NCBI RefSeq assembly: GCF_021390435.2
Contig: NZ_JAJVCN010000001.1
Location: 1,364,001-1,428,000, forward strand
Direction: 5' to 3'
Length of the DNA: 64,000 nucleotides
Source: Kibdelosporangium philippinense
GTDB lineage: Bacteria; Actinomycetota; Actinomycetes; Mycobacteriales; Pseudonocardiaceae
Shown: positions 26,206 through 34,508 of the stretch, piece by piece
Layout: each line of letters starts with the position of its first letter
How positions within the stretch are numbered: the first letter of the stretch is position 1
Notes under the pieces: model-generated
Seen by the model: the letters and a program-made list of their open reading frames with translations, nothing else
What the model was told of the DNA's origin: nothing
Database searches by the model: none
Translations under genes and position numbers: made by a program

Positions 26206-26241
26206 TCACGTCGTGCCGACGATACTGTCGGCACGACGTGA
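26206..26241. terminator. Perfect hairpin between toxin and immunity genes
   Basis: TCACGTCGTGCCGAC (26206-26220) and GTCGGCACGACGTGA (26227-26241) form a 15-bp perfect stem with a 6-base loop, followed by TCTTTTC. It lies between the toxin stop and the immunity start, so it should reduce read-through, or the immunity gene has its own promoter. Confidence 0.75.
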
Positions 26242-26260
26242 TCTTTTCGAGGAAGGCCGG

Positions 26261-26800
26261 ATGAACTCCGTCATCGATCGCATCGCGGCAGCCGCGGGCT
26301 GGGCTGGTTCGGTGTCTCCCGAGCTGGACTGGGACACCGTCGAGCGTCGGCTGGAAACCGCGTTTCCCGTTGACTACAAGCAGTTCATGAGCCGGTTCCC
26401 GTCGGGGCTGCTCAGTGACTCCGTCGCGATCTACAACCCAGTCCAGAGCGATGATCATCTCTCGAGATTCGTCCGCGAGTTCAACCGGATGCTGGAAGTC
26501 GTGCGGTTGTCGCGGGAGGAATTCGAGCTCTACGAGGCTTTTCCCGAGCCAGGCGGGGTGATTCCGTTCGCCTCCGACGTCGCGGGCGGCTCATTTTTCT
26601 GGCTGCCGCGGACATCCGATCCCGACGAGTGGCCTGTGGTCTATCAAAGCAGGGACAGTCCCGACGACTGGACGACGACCGACCAGTCGATGACCGAGGT
26701 CCTGCTGGAACTCGTGACGAGCCAGGACGAAAGCAACATCTTGCGCTGGGAGATCACCGATCGTTCCTTCGAACCCTTCGGAGTAGGTGGCGAGATCTAG
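26261..26800 (+). CDS. SMI1/KNR4 (SUKH)-family immunity protein
   Basis: A protein of 179 residues from ATG 26261 with GAGGAAGG upstream. The SUKH pattern is visible: LDWDTVERRLETAFPVDYKQ near the N-terminus (helix with the W..VE..L..xxPxDYK signature), GGVIPFASDVAGGSFFWL in the middle, and EWPVVYQ followed by a C-terminal helix (SMTEVLLELV). SUKH proteins are common immunity factors against nuclease toxins in polymorphic toxin loci. Its position directly downstream of the nuclease-tipped protein makes it the likely cognate antidote. It is cytosolic, with no signal peptide. Confidence 0.8.
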   Translation: MNSVIDRIAAAAGWAGSVSPELDWDTVERRLETAFPVDYKQFMSRFPSGLLSDSVAIYNPVQSDDHLSRFVREFNRMLEVVRLSREEFELYEAFPEPGGVIPFASDVAGGSFFWLPRTSDPDEWPVVYQSRDSPDDWTTTDQSMTEVLLELVTSQDESNILRWEITDRSFEPFGVGGEI

Positions 26801-26809
26801 GTAGTTCTT

Positions 26810-26832
26810 GCCGACGCGGGCACGGCGTCGGC
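26810..26832. terminator. Short hairpin after the immunity gene
   Basis: GCCGACGC (26810-26817) pairs with GCGTCGGC (26825-26832) ten bases after the immunity stop. It is a plausible terminator before the oxidoreductase gene, without a T run. Confidence 0.45.
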
Positions 26833-26879
26833 CACGGCATCGTGAGTTCTGTCAGCGAACGGATGCCGAGGAGGACCCC

Positions 26880-27875
26880 ATGATCACCGAAGTCGAGCTG
26901 CCAGGAGTGGTCGAGCCGGACGGCCTGCGGCTGCGGACCCGCGAAGTCCCGGACCTCAAGCCAGGGCAAGCGCTTGTCCGGATGGAGGCGACCGGTGTGT
27001 CCTTCGCCGAGCAGCAGATGCGCAGGGGCAAGTACTACGACCAGCCGCCATTCCCGTTCGTCCCGGGCTACGACTTCGTCGGCGTGATCGAGAGCTCAGG
27101 GGACAGCGGGCTCAAGGTCGGGCAGCGGGTGGCCGCGTTGTCCAAGACCGGCGGCTGGGCTGACCGGATCGTGGCGGAGGCCGCGGATCTTGTCCCGGTG
27201 CCTGACGGCCTCACCGCGCAGGACGTTGAAGCGGTGATTGTCAACGGTGTGACGGCCCGGCGGATGTTGGACTTCGCAAAGGTCGGTCGTGGCGACACGG
27301 TCGTGGTCCTTGGCGCCAACGGCGGGGTCGGTTCGCTGCTTGTGCGGCTGGCCCGGCACCTCGGAGCCCGCGTTGTGGGCGTGGTGTCCCAGCGGCACAT
27401 GGCTTACGTGCGGGACCTGGGCGCGATCGCGATCGACCGCACGGGTGACGTCGCCGCCGAGATCCGGGAACTCGCCCCGGACGGCGTGAAAGCGGTGTTC
27501 GACCACGTCGGCGGGCCTGGCATCAAGAGGTCGTGGGCGATGCTCGGCCGTGGCGGCGCGCTGGTGTCCTACGGCACCGCGGCGACCCGCGACCAGGCAG
27601 GCAACGCGAAGCTGCCGGTTCTGGCGCTGATCGGCAGGCTCCTGGCATGGAAGGCATTGCCCAACGGCCGGACGGCGACGTTCTTCAACATCTGGGCGGG
27701 CCGCAAGCGCAACCCCGCACAGCTCAAGGCAGACCTGGAAGCCGTGTTCAACCAGCTCGCGGCTGGCGTGATCACCGCCCGCATCGCCCAGGTCTTCCCG
27801 CTGTCACAGATTTCCGCGGCCATGACCTACGCCGAGTCAGGAACCGCCGCCGGGAAGGTTGTCGTCATTCCCTGA
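26880..27875 (+). CDS. Zinc-free MDR oxidoreductase (quinone reductase-like)
   Basis: A protein of 331 residues of the medium-chain dehydrogenase/reductase superfamily. The GroES-like N-terminal domain has GVSFAEQQMRRGKYYDQPPF and VPGYDFVGVIE. The Rossmann fold has VLGANGGVGSLLVRLARHLG (around residue 140) for NADPH. It lacks the catalytic zinc Cys/His set, so it belongs with quinone oxidoreductases or enoyl reductases. The substrate is unknown. It starts at ATG 26880 after GAGGA. Its 3' end overlaps the convergent regulator gene by 39 bp. Confidence 0.82.
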   Translation: MITEVELPGVVEPDGLRLRTREVPDLKPGQALVRMEATGVSFAEQQMRRGKYYDQPPFPFVPGYDFVGVIESSGDSGLKVGQRVAALSKTGGWADRIVAEAADLVPVPDGLTAQDVEAVIVNGVTARRMLDFAKVGRGDTVVVLGANGGVGSLLVRLARHLGARVVGVVSQRHMAYVRDLGAIAIDRTGDVAAEIRELAPDGVKAVFDHVGGPGIKRSWAMLGRGGALVSYGTAATRDQAGNAKLPVLALIGRLLAWKALPNGRTATFFNIWAGRKRNPAQLKADLEAVFNQLAAGVITARIAQVFPLSQISAAMTYAESGTAAGKVVVIP

Positions 27876-28856
27876 ACTGGCGGCGACCAGCTGGTCTCCG
27901 AGCGGCGTACGGCGGTAAAGCACCATCCGCCCGTCCCGCCGCGCGGTGACAATGCCTGCCTTGGCCAGCGCCTTGAGGTGGACGTTCACCGTCGGCGGTG
28001 CCGAACCGAGCTGTGCGGCGAGCTGGGTCGTGGACATCGGCAGGTCAAGCAGGGCGAGGATGGTGGCACGGGCGCTGCCGACAACCGCGGCCAGCGGTGG
28101 GTCGGCGGACCGGCTCGTTTCCCAGAGGGTGCCGAGGCCGCGGGGCGGATAGGTGAGGCTCGGCATCGGATCCGCCGTGCTGACCAGGACATCTGGCCAC
28201 GCGAACGCGCACGGCACGAGCAGCAGCCCGCGACCACGCAACTGCAACCTGCCCTCGAAGTACTTCACGATCGTCAGCAGGTCGCCGCGGAAGGCGACCG
28301 ACGGATGCAGCGACCGGAACAGCAGGTCGACCCCGCCGGTGGCCAGTTCGTCGAGCCGGTGGGCGAGATCGGCCTGGAGCAGCGCGTTCAACCGCGGCCA
28401 GTGCGGTGCGATCGCGACGTCCCAGTAGCGCTCGAGCTGGCTGACGATCGTGCCCAAGGCCTGCTCAGGGTCGTTGGCGAGCCCTAGGAGAAGGGCCTCG
28501 CGCTGCGAGCGACCCGGGCCCTGCTGAGCGACATCGTGCGTGGCGAGGTGGCGGAGTTCGTACCGGACGACATCGAGCGGAGTCGCCGCGATCTCGGCGA
28601 GCCCGTCCTCAAAGCCGCCGGATGAAAGCGGGCCGAGGAAATCAGGCAGGTAGCCCTGGGGCCGCACCAGGGCGGTGAGCAACTCCAGGTCAACTTCGGT
28701 CAGGTCGGTATCGGCGAGCCAAGCGAGCCACCGGCCGTGCAGTCCGCCTCTACGGCCCGCGCTCAGCACCCGCAAGCTCTTCACGGCCTCGGCGATTGGC
28801 GAGGTCGCGAACCTGATCAGCCGGTAGTCCTCCGCGGTGAACTCCAGCTCGATCAT
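27837..28856 (-). CDS. ArsR-type winged-helix regulator with long N-terminal domain (DUF5937-like)
   Basis: A protein of 339 residues. A long N-terminal domain (about 1-240; MIELEFTAEDYRLIRFATSP) precedes a C-terminal ArsR-like winged helix: ATILALLDLPMSTTQLAAQL then APPTVNVHLKALAKAGIVTA and RRDGRMVLYRRT. This order is seen in a large actinobacterial regulator family with DUF5937-type N-termini. It has no metal-binding Cys cluster. It probably controls the overlapping convergent MDR gene, the neighbouring 28922 gene, or itself; no clear operator was seen. Confidence 0.75.
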   Translation of the reverse strand: MIELEFTAEDYRLIRFATSPIAEAVKSLRVLSAGRRGGLHGRWLAWLADTDLTEVDLELLTALVRPQGYLPDFLGPLSSGGFEDGLAEIAATPLDVVRYELRHLATHDVAQQGPGRSQREALLLGLANDPEQALGTIVSQLERYWDVAIAPHWPRLNALLQADLAHRLDELATGGVDLLFRSLHPSVAFRGDLLTIVKYFEGRLQLRGRGLLLVPCAFAWPDVLVSTADPMPSLTYPPRGLGTLWETSRSADPPLAAVVGSARATILALLDLPMSTTQLAAQLGSAPPTVNVHLKALAKAGIVTARRDGRMVLYRRTPLGDQLVAASSGNDDNLPGGGS

Positions 28857-28921
28857 GGCGTTAGTTTAGTTCTGAGCCTAATCCTGGTCGAAGTGTCCAA
28901 GGCCGGGCAGCGTGTACACCC

Positions 28922-29230
28922 ATGAGCACAGTGGACGACCTGCTGACCGCGTACGAGCGGCTTCATGGTGCTGGCCCGGAGTTCGGTGGCGACGAGGAGG
29001 GCAACCACGGCCTCACCAACCACGGGCCGATGGGCAGCGCGACGCTGAACCGGGCGCTGCAGGAGGCCGGTCTGATCGACCGCTACTACCTGCTGGTCTT
29101 CCCTGTCTTGCTCGGCAAGGGCAAGCCGCTGTTCAGCGATGCCGACCTGCCCGCGACCACACTGAAGCTCACCGAGCACGAGGTCTACGCCAACGGGATC
29201 CAGAAGCAGGTTTTCGACGTCGTCCGGTGA
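28922..29230 (+). CDS. Hybrid remnant: questin-oxidase-like N-terminus joined to a RibD/DHFR-like C-terminus
   Basis: The 102-residue frame is chimeric. The first 37 residues (STVDDLLTAYERLHGAGPEF then NHGLTNHGPM) look like the start of questin oxidase/DUF4243 proteins. From GSATLNRALQEAGLIDRYYL to QKQVFDVVR it matches the C-terminal third of dihydrofolate-reductase-like (RibD C-terminal) proteins, including LLVFPVLLGKGKPLF. Neither part is complete, so a deletion probably fused two former genes in frame. It is unlikely to be an active enzyme. It begins at ATG 28922, 65 bp from the divergent regulator. Confidence 0.65.
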   Translation: MSTVDDLLTAYERLHGAGPEFGGDEEGNHGLTNHGPMGSATLNRALQEAGLIDRYYLLVFPVLLGKGKPLFSDADLPATTLKLTEHEVYANGIQKQVFDVVR

Positions 29231-29312
29231 GGTGTCCACCTGGTGGACGCGCTACACCCTTGCCCCCTGAGTACGTAACGTCAAAAACGTTCATCGTGCC
29301 GAGGGGGCGGAA

Positions 29313-31193
29313 GTGGGGTCGACAGCAAAGGCAATCGCCATCGTCGGCGCTGGGCCGCGTGGAATCGGTTTGCTCGAACGGATCGCGGCCAACGTGCCGG
29401 AGTTGTACGGTGGCCGCTTGGTCGTGCACCTGATCGACCCGTTCCCACCGGGACCAGGGCGGGTGTGGCGGTTCAAGCAGTCGCCGTTGCTGCGGATGAA
29501 CTCGATGCCCGCGGACGTCACGATGTTCACCGACGACACCGTGCAGTGTGCCGGGCCGATCCGGCCCGGCCCGACGCTCGCGGAGTGGGTGGTGGGGGTC
29601 CGTGCCGGCGAGTTGGCGGCGGACGTGAACCCGGAGCTGCTGGAGGAATTGCGGTCGGTCACGGCCACGACGTTTCCGACTCGACGGTTGCAAAGCGCCT
29701 ATTTGGACTGGTTTTACGCATGGGTCCTCGACAGTCTGCCGGATTCGGTCGATGTGCGGGTGCACGAGGCCACCGTGGTCGACATCACCGGGCCCGCGGA
29801 CGACATCCAGTCGGTGTGGTTGTCCGGGCGGTCCGAGCCGGTGTTGGCCGATGTGGTCGTCATGACAGTCGGCCACCTCGACGCGGATCCGTCGCCTGAA
29901 GAGGCCGAACTGGCCGATCATGCGGCGAGGCACGGGCTTCGGTACGTGCCTCCCGCGTACACCGCTGACCTCGACCTGTCTGGCGTGGCCGCGGGGGAGT
30001 CGGTGCTGCTCAGGGGTTTCGGTTTGGCCTTTGTGGACCTTCAGGTGTTGCTGACCGAAGGCCGTGGTGGCCGTTTCACTCCGGGGCCTGGCGATTCGCT
30101 TGTCTACCACCCGTCCGGGGCGGAACCGCTGCTGTACGTGGGTTCCCGGCGCGGAGTGCCGTATCACGCCAAGCCCGCGTACCCATTGCAGGGCAATCCG
30201 GCGCCGTTGCCGAAGTTCTTCGGGCCGCCCGAGGTCGCTGACCTGCTTGCTCGCCCGGAGCGGCTGGGCTTGCGCCGAGACCTGTGGCCGTTGATGGCAA
30301 AGGAAATCGGCTGGGGTTACTACCACGAGCTGTTCGCCGCCCACCCGGACCGGGTTCGTCTTGAGCTGGCCGAGTTCGCCGACCGGTACGCCGAACTCGA
30401 CTGGGACAGCGAAGAAATGGCGTCTCTTATCGAGAAAGCCGTGCCTGGGGCGGAGGATCGGCTCGATTTCGCGGCGTTGGACCGCCCCCTGAATGGCCTG
30501 CGGTTCATCGACCGGACGGCTCTCACCCACCATGTGAGCCGCTACATCGAGGCGGACCTGGCACGTCGCGAGGATTCGGAGTTCAGCGCCGACCTTGGCG
30601 CGTTTTTGGCTCTGCTTTCGGTGTTCGGCCAGATCGCCCACCTGGTCACCGCGGCCAAACTGACCCCGGAGTCCCAGGTTGGCGCGGTGGACGGGTGGTG
30701 GTTCGGGTTCTTCAGCTACTTCGCCAGCGGTCCGCCCGGGCACCGGCTGCGGGAACTGCTCGCGCTGATCGAGGCAGGCGTGGTTCGGCTGGTCGGTCCG
30801 GATATGTGGGTACGTGCCGATGACGGCAAGTTCGTCGCTGGCAGCCCGAGCGTGCCGGGCGAGATTGTTGCCACAACGCTTGTGGAGGCGCGATTGCCGA
30901 AACCGAGCGTGCGACGGGCAACGGATCCGCTCATCAGAACGTTGTACGAACGCGGCGAACTGGTCGAGGAGATTCTGCGGGAAGGCGTGCAGGAGCACAC
31001 GACCGGGCGAATCACGACCACTGTGCTTGGCGGACTGGTGGATGCGGACGGCAGGTCGCACGCGCGGCGGTACGCGTTCGGCCCGCACACCAGCATCCGC
31101 TCGCCTGGCGCGTTCACCCGGCCGCAGACCAATGCGGTCGGGTTCCGTCAGAACGACGCGGTGGCCCGCGCGATCTTGTCGGATTTCAAATAA
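29313..31193 (+). CDS. FAD/NAD(P)-binding oxidoreductase (NAD_binding_9 type)
   Basis: A protein of 626 residues from GTG 29313, preceded by GAGGGGG. The N-terminal dinucleotide fold has AIVGAGPRGIGLLERIAANV (GxGxxG variant, residues 8-13) and the following acidic residue in VHLIDPFPPG. PGPGRVWRF and LRMNSMPADVTMF are typical of the NAD_binding_9 family. A second motif (VLLRGFGLAFVDLQVLLTEG) lies near 235. It is the first gene of a tight run with two luciferase-like monooxygenases and a GNAT protein, so a redox role in that pathway is inferred. The exact reaction is unknown. Confidence 0.75.
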   Translation: MGSTAKAIAIVGAGPRGIGLLERIAANVPELYGGRLVVHLIDPFPPGPGRVWRFKQSPLLRMNSMPADVTMFTDDTVQCAGPIRPGPTLAEWVVGVRAGELAADVNPELLEELRSVTATTFPTRRLQSAYLDWFYAWVLDSLPDSVDVRVHEATVVDITGPADDIQSVWLSGRSEPVLADVVVMTVGHLDADPSPEEAELADHAARHGLRYVPPAYTADLDLSGVAAGESVLLRGFGLAFVDLQVLLTEGRGGRFTPGPGDSLVYHPSGAEPLLYVGSRRGVPYHAKPAYPLQGNPAPLPKFFGPPEVADLLARPERLGLRRDLWPLMAKEIGWGYYHELFAAHPDRVRLELAEFADRYAELDWDSEEMASLIEKAVPGAEDRLDFAALDRPLNGLRFIDRTALTHHVSRYIEADLARREDSEFSADLGAFLALLSVFGQIAHLVTAAKLTPESQVGAVDGWWFGFFSYFASGPPGHRLRELLALIEAGVVRLVGPDMWVRADDGKFVAGSPSVPGEIVATTLVEARLPKPSVRRATDPLIRTLYERGELVEEILREGVQEHTTGRITTTVLGGLVDADGRSHARRYAFGPHTSIRSPGAFTRPQTNAVGFRQNDAVARAILSDFK

Positions 31194-31213
31194 GCCTGGA
31201 AAGGAGGCTGCTG

Positions 31214-32341
31214 GTGGAAATCGAGACGCATCTCGGTGTGGCGCTCGACGGCGCGGGCTGGCACCCGGCGGCGTGGCGGGAGCCGGACGCACGGCCTGCG
31301 GAGCTGTTCACCGCAGGGTACTGGGCGGACCTTGTCCGTGAGGCCGAAAGCGGGTTGCTCGACTTCGTCACGATCGAGGACTCGTTCAGCGCGCGGTCCT
31401 CAGTAGACGATCGGCTCGACCGGGTCTACGGCAGGCTGGACGCCACGTTGATCGCCGCTGCGGTGGCGCCACGGACAAGCGGGATCGGTCTGATCCCAGT
31501 CGTGATCGCGACGCACACCGAGCCGTTCCACATTTCCAAGGCCATCGCCACCCTCGACTACGCCAGCAGCGGTCGCGCCGGATACCAGGTCAGGATCTCG
31601 GCCCGGCCCGACGAGTTCGCTCACGTGGGCAGGCGTGAAACCGGTGAGCTGCCTGATTTGCTTGCCGAGGCGGCCGACCACGTGGAAGTGGTGCGCCGGT
31701 TGTGGGACAGCTGGGATGACGACGCGGAGATCCGTGACGCGCCAACCGGTCGGTTCGTCGACCGCGACCGGCTGCACTACATCGACTTCGAGGGGCGCTG
31801 GTTCAGCGTCAAGGGCCCGTCGATCACGCCACGCCCGCCGCAGGGGCAGCCTCTGGTGGTGGCGCTCGCCCACACGACACCCGTCTATCAGTTCGCCGCC
31901 CGATCTGCCGACGTTGTTGTGGTTACCCCGCGCGATCCGGCTCATGCCAAGGAAATCTTGGCCGAGGTGCACGGAGAGTCAGAGACTTTGCGCGTATTCG
32001 GTGACCTGGTGGTGTTCCTCGATGAGACCACTGCGAAGGCCGCGGACCGGGTAAAGCGGCTCAACGAACGCGATGGCGGCGAGTTCACCTCCGATGCCGC
32101 GGTGTTCGCTGGTACGACTGAAGATCTGGCCGATCTCGTACTAGAACTGCATTCTGCAGGCCTGAATGGAGTCCGGCTGCGTCCTGGTGCGCTGCCACAC
32201 GATCTGGTCGCGATCACCCGCGGGCTCGTGCCACAGCTACAGGCAAGGGGAGCGTTCCGCCGCGGCTACCGCGAAGAAACCCTTCGAGCCCGGCTTGGTC
32301 TCGCGCGCCCGGTCAACCGTTACGCAGGAGTGGCCCGATGA
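31214..32341 (+). CDS. Luciferase-like FMN-dependent monooxygenase (LLM)
   Basis: A protein of 375 residues from GTG 31214 with AAAGGAGG upstream. Bacterial-luciferase-like TIM-barrel features are TIEDSFSARSSVDDRLDRVY, APRTSGIGLIPVVIATHTEP and ISKAIATLDYASSGRAGYQV, the usual strand-helix signature of LLM flavoproteins. It would use reduced FMN and oxygen. It resembles the YtmO/CmoO-type partner of organosulfur salvage operons by neighbourhood more than by motif. The stop overlaps the next start (ATGA). Confidence 0.82.
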   Translation: MEIETHLGVALDGAGWHPAAWREPDARPAELFTAGYWADLVREAESGLLDFVTIEDSFSARSSVDDRLDRVYGRLDATLIAAAVAPRTSGIGLIPVVIATHTEPFHISKAIATLDYASSGRAGYQVRISARPDEFAHVGRRETGELPDLLAEAADHVEVVRRLWDSWDDDAEIRDAPTGRFVDRDRLHYIDFEGRWFSVKGPSITPRPPQGQPLVVALAHTTPVYQFAARSADVVVVTPRDPAHAKEILAEVHGESETLRVFGDLVVFLDETTAKAADRVKRLNERDGGEFTSDAAVFAGTTEDLADLVLELHSAGLNGVRLRPGALPHDLVAITRGLVPQLQARGAFRRGYREETLRARLGLARPVNRYAGVAR

Positions 32342-33684
32342 GCAAGCCGCGCAAGGAAATCCATCTCGCCGCGCACTTCCCTGGCGTGAACAACACGACC
32401 GTGTGGAGTGATCCCGAGGCAGGCAGCCACATCGAGTTCGAGTCGTTCCGGCACTTCGCGCAGACCGCCGAACGGGCCAAGTTCGACTTCCTTTTCCTTG
32501 CCGAGGGATTGCGGCTGCGCGAACAGGGCGGGCAGATCTATGACCTTGACGTGGTCGGCCGCCCGGACACGTTCGCCGTCTTGGCGGCCCTGTCCGGCGT
32601 CACTGAGCGGCTTGGCCTCGCGGGCACGATCAACTCGACATTCAACGAGCCGTTCGAGGTCGCCCGCCAGTTCGCCACCCTTGACCACTTGTCCGCCGGG
32701 CGTGCGGCATGGAACGTGGTCACGTCTTGGGATGCGTTCACTGGCGAGAACTTCCGGCGCGGGGGTTTCCTGGCTGAAGCGGACCGTTACGCGCGGGCCG
32801 AGCGGTTCATGCGTGCGGCGTGGACGCTGTTCGACTCGTGGCGTGGTGACGAAATCGTGGCGGACAAGGCTTCCGGCCAGTTCTTGGCCACCCCGCGCCC
32901 GGGACAGTTCACGGTCAAGGACGATCACTTCGACATCACCGGGCATTTCCCGGTGCCACGCAGCCCGCAGGGGCGCCCGGTGATCTTCCAGGCTGGGGAC
33001 TCGGATGAGGGCAGGGAGTTCGCCGCAGCCACGGCCGATGCGATCTTCTCCCGGCACGGCACACTTGAGGCGGGGCAGGCGTTCTACGCGGATGTCAAAG
33101 GCAGGCTCGCGCGCTACGGACGTACCCCCGAGTCGCTGAAGGTGTTGCCAGCGGCGACATTCGTACTCGGTGACACGGATGCGGACGCAAGGGAGAAGGC
33201 TGCGATCGTGCGCCGCCAGCAGGTCAGTGGGCAGACCGCGATCAAACTGCTTGAGCAAGTGTGGAACCGGGATCTGTCCTCCTACGACCCGGACGGCCCG
33301 CTGCCCGAAGTGGACCCGCAGGTCAGCGCGGACCATATCGCCCGCGGTCGGGCGAGCGTGCGGATGAACCGTGACCCTCTTGCGGTTGCCAAGCAGTGGC
33401 GGGAACTGGCAGTGGCGAAAGGACTGTCCATTCGCGACCTGATGATCGAGGTGAGTGCGCGTCAGACGTTCGTCGGGTCGCCATCGACTGTGGCGCAATC
33501 CATCGACGATCTGGTTCAGGCGGACGCGAGCGACGGTTTCATTCTCGTGCCGCACATCACCCCTGGCGGCCTGGACGCCTTCGCTGACACCGTGGTACCT
33601 CTACTGCAGGAACGCGGCGCTTTCCGTACCGAGTACAGGGGGTCTACGTTGCGCGAGCACCTCGGGCTGAGTGCCGCCCGATGA
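32338..33684 (+). CDS. NtaA/SnaA/DszA-family FMN-dependent monooxygenase
   Basis: A protein of 448 residues, typical for the NtaA/DmoA/DszA branch of LLM enzymes. Diagnostic stretches are KFDFLFLAEGL near the N-terminus, TINSTFNEPFEVARQFATLD, LSAGRAAWNVVTSWD (around 120-135) and SPQGRPVIFQAGDSDEGREF (around 215). Relatives oxidise nitrilotriacetate, sulfones and S-substituted cysteines with FMNH2 supplied by a separate reductase. It overlaps both neighbours by 4 bp, so the three genes are translationally coupled. Confidence 0.87.
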   Translation: MSKPRKEIHLAAHFPGVNNTTVWSDPEAGSHIEFESFRHFAQTAERAKFDFLFLAEGLRLREQGGQIYDLDVVGRPDTFAVLAALSGVTERLGLAGTINSTFNEPFEVARQFATLDHLSAGRAAWNVVTSWDAFTGENFRRGGFLAEADRYARAERFMRAAWTLFDSWRGDEIVADKASGQFLATPRPGQFTVKDDHFDITGHFPVPRSPQGRPVIFQAGDSDEGREFAAATADAIFSRHGTLEAGQAFYADVKGRLARYGRTPESLKVLPAATFVLGDTDADAREKAAIVRRQQVSGQTAIKLLEQVWNRDLSSYDPDGPLPEVDPQVSADHIARGRASVRMNRDPLAVAKQWRELAVAKGLSIRDLMIEVSARQTFVGSPSTVAQSIDDLVQADASDGFILVPHITPGGLDAFADTVVPLLQERGAFRTEYRGSTLREHLGLSAAR

Positions 33685-34418
33685 ATCCACTTGACAATCC
33701 TATTTGGGCATCGCTCACCGGCCCGCATGCCCATTTCGCGGTGCGGCAGGGGCTGATACTGCGTTATCCCGAGGACGTCGCGGTGTTCGCTGGCATACCG
33801 GACAATCCGGATGACACGGTGTGGCAGGACATCGCGGAGATTGCCGGGCCTGGTGGACAATTCGTCCTCACTGGAAGCCTCACCGAACCGCCGCAAGGAT
33901 GGGAAGTGGTTGACGAAATCGCTGGCGTGCAACTGGTCGACGACGGCGTTGTCACGCAGCCCGACGAAGAAGCGATCCTGCTAGGGCCTGCCGACGTGCC
34001 GGAGATGCTCGATCTGGTCGAACGAACGAAGCCAGGTCCGTTCCGGAAACGGACGATAGAACTGGGTACCTATCTTGGTATCCGGCGTGGTGGCGCGCTT
34101 GTCGCGATGGCAGGGGAGCGGATGCGGCCACCCGGCTGGACCGAGATCAGCGCTGTGTGCACGGATCCGGCGTTCCGTGGCCAGGGATTGGCTGCCCGGC
34201 TTGTGCTCGCGGTGGCCGATGGGATCAAGTCCCGAGGGGACAAGCCATTCCTGCACACGGGTGCGGACAACACCAATGCGATCCGGCTGTACGAGTCGTT
34301 GGGGTTCAGGTTGCGTCGCCGGACGTCGTTCGTGCTGACCCGTGTCTCCGACGTTCACCCGTTCCGGGGAACGCGCATCGTACCTCCACAGGTCGCCCCT
34401 AGTGGGCACGGAGCGTGA
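33681..34418 (+). CDS. GNAT-family N-acetyltransferase
   Basis: A protein of 245 residues. The GNAT acetyl-CoA site is AVCTDPAFRGQGLAARLVLA (motif A, R-G-x-G-x-A, around residue 160-180), followed by NTNAIRLYESLGFRLRRRT (motif B). The N-terminal 100 residues are an extra domain (NPIWASLTGPHAHFAVRQG) seen in a GNAT subgroup. The position after two LLM monooxygenases parallels B. subtilis S-alkylcysteine salvage, where a GNAT enzyme acetylates the substrate before oxidation. Start overlaps the upstream stop. Confidence 0.83.
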   Translation: MNPLDNPIWASLTGPHAHFAVRQGLILRYPEDVAVFAGIPDNPDDTVWQDIAEIAGPGGQFVLTGSLTEPPQGWEVVDEIAGVQLVDDGVVTQPDEEAILLGPADVPEMLDLVERTKPGPFRKRTIELGTYLGIRRGGALVAMAGERMRPPGWTEISAVCTDPAFRGQGLAARLVLAVADGIKSRGDKPFLHTGADNTNAIRLYESLGFRLRRRTSFVLTRVSDVHPFRGTRIVPPQVAPSGHGA

Positions 34419-34475
34419 CCGCAACTCGTCCCGGTGAATGGGATTGCGCAGGTCAGAATGGGTAGGTAGACCTGG

Positions 34476-34500
34476 CTAGGCGAGTGTTTGCCGAGCCTAG
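34476..34500. promoter_or_regulatory. Inverted repeat just upstream of the copper-storage-like gene
   Basis: CTAGGC (34476-34481) and GCCTAG (34495-34500) form a palindrome with 13 bases between, ending 8 bp before the start codon. It overlaps the ribosome site region, so a metal-responsive repressor or an RNA hairpin could act here. This is inference only. Confidence 0.35.
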
Positions 34501-34508
34501 GAGCTGTG

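Noticed and set aside
29169..31292. A 707-residue minus-strand open frame opposite the FAD enzyme
   Set aside because: Shadow of the plus-strand gene, which has GxGxxG motifs, a ribosome site and operon overlaps. The antisense protein is Arg/Pro/His-rich and lacks any motif.
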